Shown here one piece after another: positions 31,177 to 42,047 of a stretch of DNA of 64,000 nucleotides. Position numbers and translations under genes: made by a program. The DNA lies in contig CM043950.1 of the NCBI GenBank assembly GCA_014529385.2, positions 75,153,935 through 75,217,934 of the forward strand, given 5' to 3'. Under the pieces are notes generated by a model. That model was not told where the DNA came from. It did no database searches and was given only the letters and a program-made list of their open reading frames with translations. The stretch is from Adiantum capillus-veneris. Taxonomy: Eukaryota; Streptophyta; Polypodiopsida; Polypodiales; Pteridaceae. Each line of letters starts with the position of its first letter. The stretch's first letter is position 1.

Positions 31177-33018
31177 TGGAGAGGGGGAATGGGGAACACA
31201 CCCGACACACACACAATGGCCCCTATATAGCTCACGGTATTCAGAGCACCCCTGTCCTCTCGAAAACACCTTCAAAATAATCAACTCACACTAGCAGGGC
31301 CTCGCTTGTACTTCTCCCAAAGCACACACGCTTTGCACGATCACCAAACAACGATCACCTCAATCTTGCCCGCTTCCCGCTCTTCCACAACTCAACACCT
31401 CTCTCTCTTTCTCTCTCACACACACAGGGGGCCCGGGGGGGACGCACACGCTCACACACACCGACACCACACACCTTGGGGACGAGCAACGAAGAAAGGG
31501 GGAAAGGTTGGAAGAAGAAGCCAAAAACTGGTAATGATAGCTTTCCTTCAATGAAAAACACCCTATACAAGATCCGCACTATCTGCTCTAGGCTGTACCA
31601 ACAATCCGTACAAAGGGACATACACCTCTCTCAAAGCTCTACTCTGTCGGCACACAACTCGATAGAAAATCCACCGATGTCTTCACTTGCATAGTAGCTC
31701 CTCCTTGTGGAAACCATCGCTAGCTCCCTCTTCTTCCAAGCCCTCGTGCACTCGGGTCGCTTCATGGACCACCCATATCGGCTCCGACCACTCTACGCAC
31801 GAAGGGTCCTCTTGGTAGCCTTTGTTGGCCCTTTCCTCTGCCCAGTGTTCCCCCTTTTGAGACGCTTCCCTGCGATCCTTCTCCCTTGGGTGTTGGCTTT
31901 GATTACAATGCGCACGAAGCGTCTCCTCCTTCCCCAAACTCAAAGCCATACCCAAAATCCAACCTCGGTCGATAAACGCTGCCTTTCTCCTTTCTCCCTT
32001 TTTGTTTTTTTTTAAAGAGGCCAAGAAAAAAAACTCCTTTTTTTTTTTGCCTCTCAACCAAAGCCTTTACTTTCCTTTTTTTTTTTTTGCCTTTGCTCCT
32101 TATTTATTTATAAGGCTTACTTTCCCCCCCCCCCCCAAAGTCCAACCACACTTTTTCCTTTCCTCTACAATTCACAATCAAAGAGGCTTTTTAGTCCTCA
32201 TGTCCACTGCAATGGGTGCTCCATGCGTTCGAGTTCACCGAACCCGCTTCTCTCGGAGCCTAGCCACATTAAGGCCAGCTCCAAATCTCGAAACATTTCC
32301 TCTTTCCATCAATTCACACCCTTGAACATCAAGTCACAAAAGTGGGGGAAAAAAACTCATTCACTTCCATTGCAAATGTCCGCCAAGTTAAATTGGGCGT
32401 ACCTTGATGCGTTTCGACTCCGAGCGGCGAGCCATGAATTTTGGTTGACTCTCCATGTCGATTGCCGCTTTCCACAAACTTTCTGAGCTGAAAAAGATTC
32501 TTGATAGCGTGCCTACCACCACGCGGCCCGGTGAGCACATACCCGACCCCCAGCAAATATTCATCAGGCCATAACTTGTTCGTTTGAGCTCCGAATGGCG
32601 AACCAAAAAGATGGGCATGATCGAGAGCTTGAGCTTTACACACGTATCCACTGATCCTAGTTTTCTCCACCTCTCTGTATGTGTCTGTCTGTCGGGACCA
32701 ACGAAGCCTTCTAACTCGAGACTGTCATATCTTTCACACCGAAGCCCCGTTTGACGAGCCGTCTCGACGAGCTTCTTGAGCATCTTGAACACCACATTTC
32801 GGGACACATTTTCGTCATTTTGAACACCTTGAGTTGTTGTCATCATTATCTCACCTTGGAGGCCCCCTTGGCTTTAAAAACCCCTTTAAGCACGCATTTT
32901 CGTTGCCACTGTCCTGCTGAGGTCTCCCACACTGGCTTTAGCCCTCTACCATGCACCTGTTAGCACCCTTTGCACTGCATAGCACACTTTATAGCACGGA
33001 CCAACTTTGGATGCACCA
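31177..33018 (-). repeat. G2 3' LTR
   Basis: Pairs with 38392-40239. Contains T-rich runs and a C14 tract near 32126-32139. Small ORFs such as 31306-31554 and 32002-32325 are LTR readings. Confidence 0.92.
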
Positions 33019-33186
33019 TCATTGCCCCACCCCCTGTTGAACATTAATGTTCAACCAAAAGTAGCTTTATTGAACTTGAAACTTGCAACACTCTGCAAGC
33101 ACTCAACTATAGTGGAAAACACACCACCATATGTACAATATGTATAATATGTACAAAAACTGCATTTCTATTACTCTTGAGTCCCT
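33019..33186 (-). other. G2 3' untranslated region with polypurine tract
   Basis: The complement of 33019-33046 reads CAGGGGGTGGGGCAATGA directly before the LTR. Confidence 0.75.
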
Positions 33187-34544
33187 TCAAGTCGGTTGCC
33201 CAACCCCCTTGGTCACCATTTGATGTACATCGGGCACCACCCCCCTATCAAAGTACATCTTGAGTCGTACACCATTTACCCTTTGCCTGAGAAGCTTACC
33301 ATTGGCTCTCACCAGTTGATAGGTCCCATTTGAAAAGGCCTTTTGCACTTTGTACGGACCCGTCCATTTCTTTTTCAACTTCTCTTCGAAGGTGAAGTCC
33401 AAGTAGCTCTCATACTTCATTACTAGGTCCCCCTCTTCTATCGTTTTTTCTGGCAGACTCTCATTGACTTTGGCCATTCTCCTTTCCCGCTGCTTCACAT
33501 AGTAGTCTGTTGCTGTCTCTCTATCCATCTTCAATGCCTCAAGGCCGACAATCATATCTTGTAAGACACCTTGTGGAGTGGCATTGATGCGCCACATACC
33601 TTTCAAAGCACCCAGTTGTGCATGCACTGGCAGCACTCCCTCCTTACCATAAACCAACTCAAATGGAGTAAAGTTGGTCGCCACTTTGTAGGACCTCCTA
33701 AAGGCCCATAGACACTTCTCTAGATTGATCTCCCATTTTGTCTCCTGCTTATAAACATACTTCGTGAGCATTTTGATGTTTTGTCCCTTGGCACTCTCCA
33801 CAAGACCATTTCATTGGGGATGATAAGGCGAGGAAAACCAATGTTGAATCTTTAGTTTTTCCACCAATGCCTACATAAGCTTGCTTCTGAATCCTTTCCC
33901 TCTATCAGAAATGAGTACCCACGGCACTCCAAAACGGCAACAAATGTTATCGAAAACAAAGTGGGCCACAACCTCTGCATTTACCTCTTTCACAGCTTTG
34001 GCCTTGACCCACCTAGTGAGGTAGTCGATGGCTACCACAACATATTTCTTACCACTTGTAGACTTAGGGAGTGGAGCGATGGCATCCAAACCCCACTTCT
34101 CAAAAGCATTCTGAGCAATAATGGCTCCCTGTGACTCAGCTACCAAAGGCCTCTCTCCTATAGTCTGACATTCATGGCAAGTCTTGCACCAATAGTGCAC
34201 ATCCTTCACCACACTGAAGGCCACCAAAAACCCGCTCTCAACACTCAAAATAGTACTTGAACTTTCCCCTGGTGCCCACTCTCCTCATGACATTGCTCTA
34301 GCACCAAGTTAATTTCTTCTTTATAGAGCACTCTCATTAGCACCCCGTCTCTGTTGTAGGTCATTAGGTCTTCACCTACTAGTGTAAATTTGTGTGCTTT
34401 CTGAACTATCCTCCTCCTTTGCAGTTTAGACAAACCTTGAGGACACTGCCCTGTACCCAAGAAATCTTCCACCTCCTTCAATGACTCCCTACCTGTGTAT
34501 GTGGTTGGGGCCACATATATACCTGTGACATGTACCTGCACCAC
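33187..34544 (-). pseudogene. G2 integrase
   Basis: Three minus-strand pieces. At 34544-34245 is the pre-integrase and His part of the zinc finger (LVLEQCHEESGHQGKVQVLF). At 34248-33871 are the Cys pair (HYWCKTCHECQTIGERPLV) and core, with FEKWGLDAIAPL (first Asp) and WVLISDRGKGFRSKL (second Asp). At 33801-33187 is the core end and C-terminal domain (NGLVESAKGQ region with the catalytic Glu just across a TGA at about 33808, LWAFRRSYKVATNFTPFELV, then a GPY/F-type KKKWTGPYKVQKAFSNGTYQ). One frameshift near 34248 and one or more stops disable it. No chromodomain follows, as expected for Tat-like elements. Confidence 0.85.
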
Positions 34545-34583
34545 TGCTTGCTAGTTGGTCTGCCTCTTGATTGTGCTCTCCCT

Positions 34584-35825
34584 TCACATGCTTGAACTAG
34601 ATTTCTCTAAGAACTTCAACAATTTTTTGATGGCAAAGAACCAATGTTTTAAGGAATCGCGCTTTACCTGCCATTGGCCTAGGAGTTGTTTGATGACCAA
34701 TAACGCATCACCTTTGACCACCAACCTGGAAATGCCGAACTCAACGCATTGTTTCAAACCTAGATGGAGGGCGAGATATTCTGCTTCATTGTTGGTATGA
34801 ACATCCTCCAAATCCTAGGATTTTGAGAAGATTACCTTGCCATGTGGATCATGTATCACCACACCTCCACCAGCTTTCTTTATCACCCTCCTATATGCAC
34901 CATCAACCCACATGGGAAAAGCTCCCATCAGGTCGGGCTCCTCTTTGGCTTCATCTCGTACTACTCTTGGATAAATTGGCAAATCCACCGCCTTGCTGAC
35001 CAAAATGTCCGCCAAATGGGATCGACTTGTATGGTCAATCTTGAACTCAAACTTGAATTCCTGCAACTCTATCACCCACTTCATGATCCACTTCCTTGGC
35101 TTCAAGTGTAGTAATATATCAGGCAATAGATTGTTAGCCGTCAACACATAAAACTTACGCACAATGAGGTGCTCTTTGAACTTTCTACAAGAAAAAACGA
35201 ATGCCATGACCCACTGCTCCGCTTCAGTGTAAGTCACCTCTCCAGGACTTATCACCTTGCTTTCAAAGTAGATAAGTTTATAGCTCCTTCCTACCTTCTG
35301 CAGTAACACCGCCCCAATAGCCACGGTAGCTATAGTCATTGACACATAGAAATCATCCTCTTGGCTTGGAGGGCACACATCTGGTAGCTGACACAAAATT
35401 TCTTTCACTCTGTCAAAAGCTTCTTGAGCATCTTCATCCCATTCAAAGCCATGCACCTGCTGAGCCTTCTTTTGGAGAGGATACACATACTGTGACAGCA
35501 TCCAAAAAAAACACGACAAGTACTTTAGTTTATGTACAAAGGAGGCCAAGCCCTGCGCAGTAGAGGGAGGCTCCATCAAGACTAGCGCCTTGACCTTTTT
35601 CGGATCCGCCTCAATTCCATTCTGTGACACCACATGACCTAGCAATTGCGCTCGAGGTTGTGCTAGCTTGCACTTCTTAGGGTTTAATTGACCTCCTTCT
35701 TCGTCCAGCCTTTGGAAACATAGCTGGAGCTTTGACAAATGATCCACCCTTGAGCTATAGCACCCAATGTCATCCATGAAAACTCTAATGAACCTGCCCA
35801 AGTAGGGACCAAACACCCTATTCAT
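34584..35825 (-). pseudogene. G2 RT C-terminal half, RNase H and second RNase H
   Basis: The minus strand, one frame with a TAG at about 34815, holds the RT catalytic block RVFMDDIGCYSSRVDHL, the thumb (KKCKLAQPRAQLLGHVVSQN), RNase H 1 (DDFYVSMTIATVAIGAVLLQ, no Asp at the first catalytic site), a linker, then RNase H 2 (FPMWVDGAYRRVIKKAGGGV with Asp; NNEAEYLALHLGLKQCVEFG with Glu; LVVKGDALLVIKQLLGQW with Asp). The second domain is the acquired RNase H typical of Tat-type elements. The final Asp segment (EADQLAS) lies in a shifted frame near 34560. Confidence 0.86.
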
Positions 35826-35854
35826 CTAGTCTTGGAAGTTGGCGTAGGCATTCA

Positions 35855-37179
35855 CTAAACGAAACGGCATCCTGCCCCATAGGCAAAGCACCCCCATGGA
35901 GAGATAAATTTCGTCTTCAGCTGGTCTTCAAGAGCAATCCCTATCTGAAAGTACCCTGAAAATCCATCCATAATAGAGTACCTCTCATGACCTGCCACCT
36001 GATTTAAGATTTCATCTTGGAATGGCAGTAGGTAGTGGTTTCTCTTGGTTGCCACATTCAATGGATTCTAATCGACGCAGACCTGCCATTTTCCATTCTT
36101 CTTAGGGGTGATAACCACTAGAGAAACCCACTCCGACTCCTTCACGGGGTATATGATACCTGCATGTAACAATTGGTTAATCTCTTGCCAAAGAGCCTCC
36201 TTTTGAATCTCCCCTAACCTCCTCAGCTTCTGCGCCTTTGGTTTGAACCCTTCTTTAAGAACTATCTTGTGCTCGGCACCCGTCGCTCCTCGTAAATCCT
36301 CATACTTCGTCGCAAATAAATTCGGAAAAGAGGCACACAGCTCAACATAGTCTTCTCTCTCTTTTTTGGTCAAATCTTCGCTTAGCATAGTAGTTACCTC
36401 CTCCACACCTATGCCATCAACTTGTGGTTGCACCTCCCCTTTGGCATGGGAGACTTCAATAGTGACCCCAAACAAGTCAGCATCTATCTTTAGCATATCA
36501 TCCTCAATTTCCTCTTCTTCAATATCTGTGTAGCCCTCATCATAGGCTGTCTCTGTCTCGTATTCATAGCTTGTCGTATCATCTTTGTCTTTTTCTGCCA
36601 CAGGGTGAAAACGGCTCTCTTTGGTCCTCAAATCAAGCACCACCTGTCTCCCTCTCTCCTTGTCAGGCAAGGTGAATACCCTACTCCCCCAATCCTGCTT
36701 ATCCCCTATTGCAAGTATCCATGGCCTACCCAAGATGATTGGATAAGCATTATCACCCGCTTTCATCACAAAGAAATCGATTAGGCACTCAATGCCCATC
36801 ACTTTCACTCTTACCTCTTGAGCTACGCCCAAACACCTCGCTTTGGTATGATTAGCCATCCTCATGCGTACATTTGATTTAGCTACTGCTTTGACCCCTG
36901 TTTCCTTCATAGCAGCTTCCATCATACGCAAACCTGTGCTCCACCATCTATATAGGCCTGAACCTGCATCCTCTTTTCAATGACCACATCCACTAGAGGA
37001 AGGACATCCGTCGGGCTACCCACTCTTAATGCCATGTTTTGTATTGCATGCACATTTCCCTTAGCCTTTGGCAGCCTCGTGCTAACACTTGTAGACCACT
37101 GTCTTCGTAGATTGGGATTTAAATCCAACAAGTGACCAAAGGTAATATTAGCCTTTTCACTTTGAAGATCGCTTACCAA
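35855..37179 (-). pseudogene. G2 protease and RT N-terminal half
   Basis: 37179-36922 has SEKANITFGHLLDLNPNLRR then the protease start VQAYIDGGAQVCV; it shifts frame into 36931-36068 (ARCLGVAQEVRVKVMGIECL, YPIILGRPWI for the flap/ILG end), an acidic linker (IEEEEIEDDMLKIDADLFG), and RT fingers (PKAQKLRRLGEIQKEALWQE, SLVVITPKKNGKWQVCVD). After a TAG (36068-36070) the frame continues at 36061-35855 with the palm block RYSIMDGFSGYFQIGIALED. The active site reads DGGA, not DSGA or DTGA. A frameshift just after FAYG leads to 35825. Confidence 0.84.
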
Positions 37180-37202
37180 ATCATATTCTCGCTAGCCGTG
37201 CC

Positions 37203-37452
37203 CTAGTTGAAAGTCTGCTTGCTTGATTTTGTGATGCCTCCTCTTCTTGCTAGTTTCCGGCTACTCCTTCTCTTCGTACACTTTCTCCTTACCTTTACGG
37301 GCCCTCGTCTCCCGCTCGATTTCTGTCTCTCTTTCCATCCTTGCTCTTTTGTTGGCCAAAACTTCAACATCCTGCTTATCCACTCCAATGATATTCGCCC
37401 TAGGGACTTCACCACCATCCGGAGGAGCTGGCAGCACTTGATTCTCGACTAC
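37203..37452 (-). pseudogene. G2 gag-protease linker, basic
   Basis: Minus-strand 37418-37203 is Lys/Arg-rich (VKVRRKCTKRRSSRKLARRG), matching by position the basic KKKGKSHEGDD..KAKRKRRSRRK stretch after the G3 gag. It is in another frame than gag. Confidence 0.55.
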
Positions 37453-38314
37453 CTACTCTCTCGGGCCATTGGGTTGTACTTGGCCTCCACCTCTGCCACA
37501 CAGTGGATAAATAACGCCTCTTTCTCTTAGCGGATGAGGGCAATCTGGCGCATAGTGTCCTTCTTCACCGCAATTGTAACACCGACCAGACAGTGGCCTT
37601 GCCCTACCCCTTGCTCCTCTGGGTTGACCTCCATCCATCACGCTTAACCGCAATTCCTGAATTTGCTCAGACAAATCCTGCATGATTCGCACCCAATTTT
37701 GTGGCACAACGGCTACACCTCGGTTTGCCTGGTTTTCATCATGAACAACATTCCTCGGACCCTGAGGTTGGACCACCGCTTCATAACCCGACACACCCTG
37801 TTCAATCTTCCTTTTTATTTTCCTTCTTTTTGCCTTTGTGATAGCCACTACACCATTATAGTTTTCTGGGCTCTCAAAATCCACTTTCTCCCTCACTTTA
37901 GGATGCAGGCATGCCAAGAATTTATCGAGCTTGAAGTAGTCACCATTGGTCAATTGCATGGCAGTCGTCGCTAACTCTGCCCAGCACACTTCAAAACGAT
38001 CCAAAAACAAAATGAACTCTTCACTTACATCCTATTTGAGTGCCTTCGGTTTGGCATCCATCTCCATTGGGGACGCCTCTTTGTGGAAATCATGTACGAA
38101 ACGCGCCCGCAGAGCCGGCCAAGCATGCCTCGGCTCACCTTCTAAAGCTTCGTACCATACCTTTGCCTTCCCGCGCATCACCAAAGGAAATGTCTGCATC
38201 TTGCTGTCCTCGTTCGGCATGCGCAACGACAGCATATACAACTCAAAGTCTCCACCCACCTCATCAGGATTTTCTTCACCTATAGAAATTGGGCCATAGC
38301 TTCGAGACGCCATG
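37453..38314 (-). pseudogene. G2 gag
   Basis: The probable start is MASRSYGPISIGEEN at 38314. Capsid-like helices follow (FPLVMRGKAKVWYEALEGEP, FILFLDRFEVCWAELATTAM, GDYFKLDKFLACLHPKVREK), an interruption by TAG at 38032-38034, then RGRARPLSGRCYNCGEEGHY with a CCHC knuckle CYNCGEEGHYAPDC. The gag packages RNA; the retrotransposon-gag fold is inferred from the AW..L...F pattern. An upstream extension to 38499 reads through the LTR end and is not used. Confidence 0.8.
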
Positions 38315-38391
38315 TCGACCAACACCAAAAACTGCTTCTCTTCACTTAACTCGGAGCAATCAGTGTGCTCCTCAGTGGGGGCACTAGAAGA

Positions 38392-40239
38392 TGCAGAGGG
38401 GGAATGGGGAACACACCCGACACACACGCAACTACCCCTATGTAGCTCAGGGTATTCACAGCACCCCTGTCCTCTCGAAAACACCTTCAAAATAAGCAAT
38501 TCACACTAGCAGGGCCTCGCTTGTACGTCGCCCAATGCATACACGCTTTTCACGATCACCAAACACCGATCACCCCAATCTTGCCCACTTCCCGCTCTTC
38601 CACAACTCAACACCTCCCTCTCTTTCTCTCTCACACACACAGGGGGCCCGAGGAGGTGCACACGCTCACACACACCGGCACCAGACACCTTGGGCACGAG
38701 CAAAGAAGAAAGGGGGAAAGGGGGGAAGAGGAGGCCAAAAACTGGTAATGATAGCTTTCCTTCAATGAAAAACACCCTGTACAAGATCCTCATTGTCTAA
38801 TCTAGGCTGCACCAGCAATCCGTACTGAGGGGCATACACCTCCCTCGAAGCTCGACTCTGTTGGCACACAGCTCGACAGAAAATCCACCGATTTCTTCAC
38901 TTGCATAGTAGCTCCTCCTTGTGGAAACCCTCACTGGCTCCCTCTTCTTCCAAGCCCTCATGCACTCGGGTCGCTTCACTGACCACCCATGTCAGGTCCG
39001 ACCACTCTGCGCACGAAGCGTCCTCTTGGTAGCCTTTGTTGGTCCTTTCCTCTACCCAGTGTTCGCCCTTCCGAGCCGCTTCCCTGCGATCCTTCTCCCT
39101 TGGATGTCAACTTCGATCACACTACGCACGAAGCGTCTCCTCCTTCCCCAAACTCAAAGCAAAACCCGAAATCTAACCTCGCTCGAAAAACGTTGCCTTT
39201 CTCCTTTCTCCCTTTTTGGTTTTTTTTTTTAAGGCCAAGAAAAAAAACTCCTTTTTTTGGCAATGGCGCCTCTCAACCAAAGCCTTTACTTTCTTTTTTT
39301 TTTTTTTGCTTTCGCTCCTTATGGCTTTATAAGGCTTACTTCCCCCCCCCCCCCCCCCCCCCCCAAAAAGTCCATCCACACTTTTTCCTTTCCTCTACAA
39401 TTCACAATCAAAGAGGTTTTTTAGTCCTCATGTCCCATGCAATGGGTGCTCCATGAGTTCGAGTTCACTGAACCCCCTTCTCCCGGAGCCCAGCCACACT
39501 AAGGCGAGCTCCAAACCTCGAAACATTTCCTCTTTCGATCAATTCACACCCTCGAACATCAAGTCACAAAAGTGGGGAAAAAAAACTAATTCGCCTCCAT
39601 TGCAAATATCCGCCAAGTTAAATTGGGCGTACCATGATGTGTTTCCACTCCAAGCGGCGAGCCATGAGTTTTGCCATGTCACATGCCACTTTCCACAACC
39701 TTTGCGAGCTTAAAAAGATTCTTGACAGCGTGCCTACCACCACGCGGCCCGGTGAGCACATACCCGATCCCCGACAAATATTCCTCAGGCCATAACATGC
39801 TCGTTTGAGTTTCAAATGGCAAACCAAAAAGACCATCATGATCAATAACTCGAGATTTACACGCGTATCTACTGATCCCAATTTTTGCCACTTGTCTGTA
39901 CCTGCCTGTCCGTCGGGACCTTCGAAGCCTTCTAACTTCGGACTGGCATATCTTTCACACCGAAGCCCCGTTTGATGAGCCGTCTGGACAAGCTTCTAGA
40001 GCATCTTGAACACCACATTTTGGGACACATTTTTTGCATTTTGAACACCTTGACTTGTCGTCATCATTATCTCTTTTTCGATGCCCCCCTGGCCTAAAAA
40101 AACCCTTTAAGCACGCATTTTCGTTGCCACTGTCCTACTGAGGTCTCCCACACTGGCTTTAGCCCTCTACCATGCACCTATGAGCACCCTTTGCACTGCA
40201 TAGCATACTTTATAGCGCGGACCAACTTTGGTTGCACCA
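38392..40239 (-). repeat. G2 5' LTR
   Basis: Near-identical partner of 31177-33018, with a longer C tract (about 39343-39364). On the minus strand it ends ..CTCTGCA, followed by TCTTCTAGTGCCCCCACTGA, which resembles the sequence after the G3 5' LTR (TTCTTTTGGCGCCCCCACGG). Confidence 0.92.
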
Positions 40240-40243
40240 GCGC

Positions 40244-40650
40244 GGGGAGTTCTCTCTCTCCCTCGCCCTCGTGGCACTACAGTGGTCGCCATAGCCGACT
40301 GCTGCAGACGTTTATTTTCACATACAAGGCGCCCAAAGGCTTTGGACTTGCACAATTCATCCCAAAAAACCTCAAGATAGGAGGCGTGCCCACTCGGGCA
40401 CACACCCGATACCCAAGCCAGTGTGTTGGAAGGTGTTGGCAAGGCCGAAATCCGACACAAGCATAGGCAAGGGGCCACCAAATTCCAAGTAAACTGTCCG
40501 AATGACAGAAATTGCAGAAGTTGATCGAAGTTCAATTTTGATGGAGTTGAAGTTTCAAAAGAATATCTATTGCAATTTCTTTCTTCGAGAGGATTCAGGC
40601 ATCAATGACATTTCAAGGAGTACAAATTTTTGGAGGCATCGTCAACCATA
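40244..40650 (+). other. G1 internal sequence right of G2, leader or gag remnant fused to integrase
   Basis: No domain seen up to about 40640, where integrase coding starts abruptly. This marks the internal deletion of gag, protease and RT. Confidence 0.5.
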
Positions 40651-40651
40651 G

Positions 40652-41423
40652 TTGATTCAACTATCAAGATCTTGTGGAGTTCCATATACGGCGGACTACC
40701 ATCGATTCGGACGGCACCTAAAAACAGGAGGACTCTTATATCCTTTGGAGATTCCCAATGGAAAATGGGAAAGTATCTCTATGGATTTTATTGTAGGATT
40801 ACCAACCACTCTACGAGATCATGACTCAGTATGGGTGGTTGTAGACAGGTTGACTAAACTATGTAAGTTTATTCCAATCAAATCAAAGGTTAAGACACCA
40901 GAACTAGCCAAGTTATTTGTAGATAATCTATACAAATTGTATGGTTTTCCAAGTAACATTGTTAGTGACCGTGATCCCAAGTTTAATAGCCACTTTTGGA
41001 GAGCTGTATTTAGACGATTGGGTACACAAATAAACCTCAGTACAGTTGATCATCCAGAAACGGGTGGTCAAACAAAACGAGTTAACCAGGTGCTAGAGGA
41101 TATGCTAAGAGCATACGTCAGCAAAAAACAATCAGACTGGAAAGAATACTTACCTATTCTCGAGTTTTCCTAAAACAGTGCTAAGCATGTCACAACAGGT
41201 TTTAGTCCTTTCATGCTAATGTATGGGTTTCAACCTAGGTCACTAGTTAAGGTGGGGCTGGCAATCGAAAAACTCCAACAGGTTAAGGATTTTCTCCAAA
41301 ACCATATGGATATGCTGAAACTTGCTCGCCAGAATGTCCGGTAGGCACAAGATCGGTATAAGAAATACGCTGATGAGAAACGTCGGCAAGTTACCTTCGA
41401 AGAAGGGGAGGAAGTAATTTTTA
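40652..41423 (+). pseudogene. G1 integrase core
   Basis: The open frame 40652-41173 has GKWESISMDFIVGLPTTLRD (first Asp), WVVVDRLTKLCKFIPIKSKV, SNIVSDRDPKFNSHFW (second Asp), PETGGQTKRVNQVLEDMLRA and DWKEYLPILEFS. Relatives have TERVN where this reads TKRVN, so the catalytic Glu is Lys. Stops (TAA about 41171, TAG about 41342) interrupt the continuation FSPFMLMYGFQPRS. The zinc finger is missing apart from a trace before 40700. It is clearly of plant chromovirus type. Confidence 0.88.
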
Positions 41424-41426
41424 CGT

Positions 41427-41875
41427 GTGCCAGAACATTCAGAAAGTATGAAAACTGGACTGACTTCTAAATTATTTCCCCGATATTGTGGGTCTTTCAA
41501 AATACTCAAGCAAGTCGGTGATCGTGCCTACAAACTAAAACTACCTTCACATTCTCGCATTTATCCGGTGTTTCATGTAAGCCGTCTACGAAAGCGGCTA
41601 CATGTGGATGACAATGTCATTGACCAGCGGGTTTTGGTTGATTACATTGAGCCTCCTACCTTACCGCATGAACCTGAACGTGTTCTTGATTATCACGAGT
41701 TGCGTACACGTCATCACGTATGAAAACAATCCTTAATCAAGGATTGTTGTCATCACGTATGACAACAATCCTTAATCAAGTGGAAAGACCGACCTGTAGA
41801 AGCTGCCACTTGGAAAAACATTAGTGTTCTTAAGAAGAAGTTTTCCACTTTTGTTTTTGAGGACGAAAACTCTTC
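41427..41875 (+). pseudogene. G1 integrase C-terminus and chromodomain
   Basis: 41427-41723 reads FPRYCGSFKILKQVGDRAYK, LPSHSRIYPVFHVSRLRKRL (GPY/F-type module: P.Y.GPF.I...G..AY.L.LP....IHPVFHVS.L) and LPHEPERVLDYHELRTR, the start of a chromodomain. After a 39-bp tandem duplication with a stop, WKDRPVEAATWKNISVLKKK and FSTFVFEDE complete the chromodomain pattern. Chromodomains guide chromovirus integrases to marked nucleosomes. The duplication and stops break it. Confidence 0.85.
41712..41789 (+). repeat. 39-bp tandem duplication inside the chromodomain, with hairpin
   Basis: CATCACGTATGAAAACAATC at 41712 and CATCACGTATGACAACAATC at 41751. AACAATCCTT (41725-41734) and AAGGATTGTT (41739-41748) form a perfect 10-bp stem with a 4-base loop at the join. 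Confidence 0.85.
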
Positions 41876-41890
41876 TTAAGGGGGCAGTAA
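41873..41890 (+). promoter_or_regulatory. G1 polypurine tract
   Basis: TTCTTAAGGGGGCAGTAA directly before the LTR start TGTCAG. Confidence 0.8.
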
Positions 41891-42042
41891 TGTCAGTACA
41901 CCGGCAAGGCCGGAGTAGATAAGGCAGGGCCGAGCTAGGCGGTGTGGAACGGGGAGTCCAACTAGGGCAAAGGGCCAAGGGCATGCCTATATAAGGGTGG
42001 TTGGGTAGAGGACTCTCAGGCTCGAGTCACCCCTGTCTGACA
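41891..42042 (+). repeat. G1 3' LTR (152 bp)
   Basis: TGTCAG..CTGACA, TATA-like CTATATAAGG at 41987-41996, followed by the AAAGT target duplication. Confidence 0.92.
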
Positions 42043-42047
42043 AAAGT

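Larger units (their letters stand above)
31177..40239 (-). mobile_element. G2: Tat-like Ty3/gypsy element with two RNase H domains, minus strand
   Basis: LTRs 31177-33018 and 38392-40239 (1842 and 1848 bp), ends TGG..CCA. The 4-bp duplication GCGC is at 31173-31176 and 40240-40243. On the minus strand the order is 5' LTR, short leader, gag with one CCHC, protease, RT, RNase H, second (acquired-type) RNase H, integrase, polypurine tract (complement of about 33019-33046, AGGGGGTGGGG), 3' LTR. There is no chromodomain. The coding sequence has many stops and shifts. Gag and pol resemble those of G3 at 56.8-62.1 kb. Confidence 0.92.
25780..42042 (+). mobile_element. G1: chromovirus derivative with 152-bp LTRs, internally deleted, host of two insertions
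   Basis: The target duplication AAAGT is at 25775-25779 and 42043-42047. The 5' LTR is 25780-25796 plus 30795-30929 (split by the copia), and the 3' LTR is 41891-42042; both total 152 bp, with TGTC..ACA ends and a TATATAAGG box. The primer binding site is at 30931-30942. Its own sequence between the LTRs is only about 1.9 kb (30930-31176 and 40244-41890): a leader, then the integrase core and chromodomain. Gag, protease and RT are missing. Confidence 0.9.

Noticed and set aside
31306-33018. Small ORFs on both strands between 31.3 and 33.0 kb and between 38.4 and 40.2 kb
   Set aside because: They recur at matching positions in both G2 LTRs and code for no known domain.
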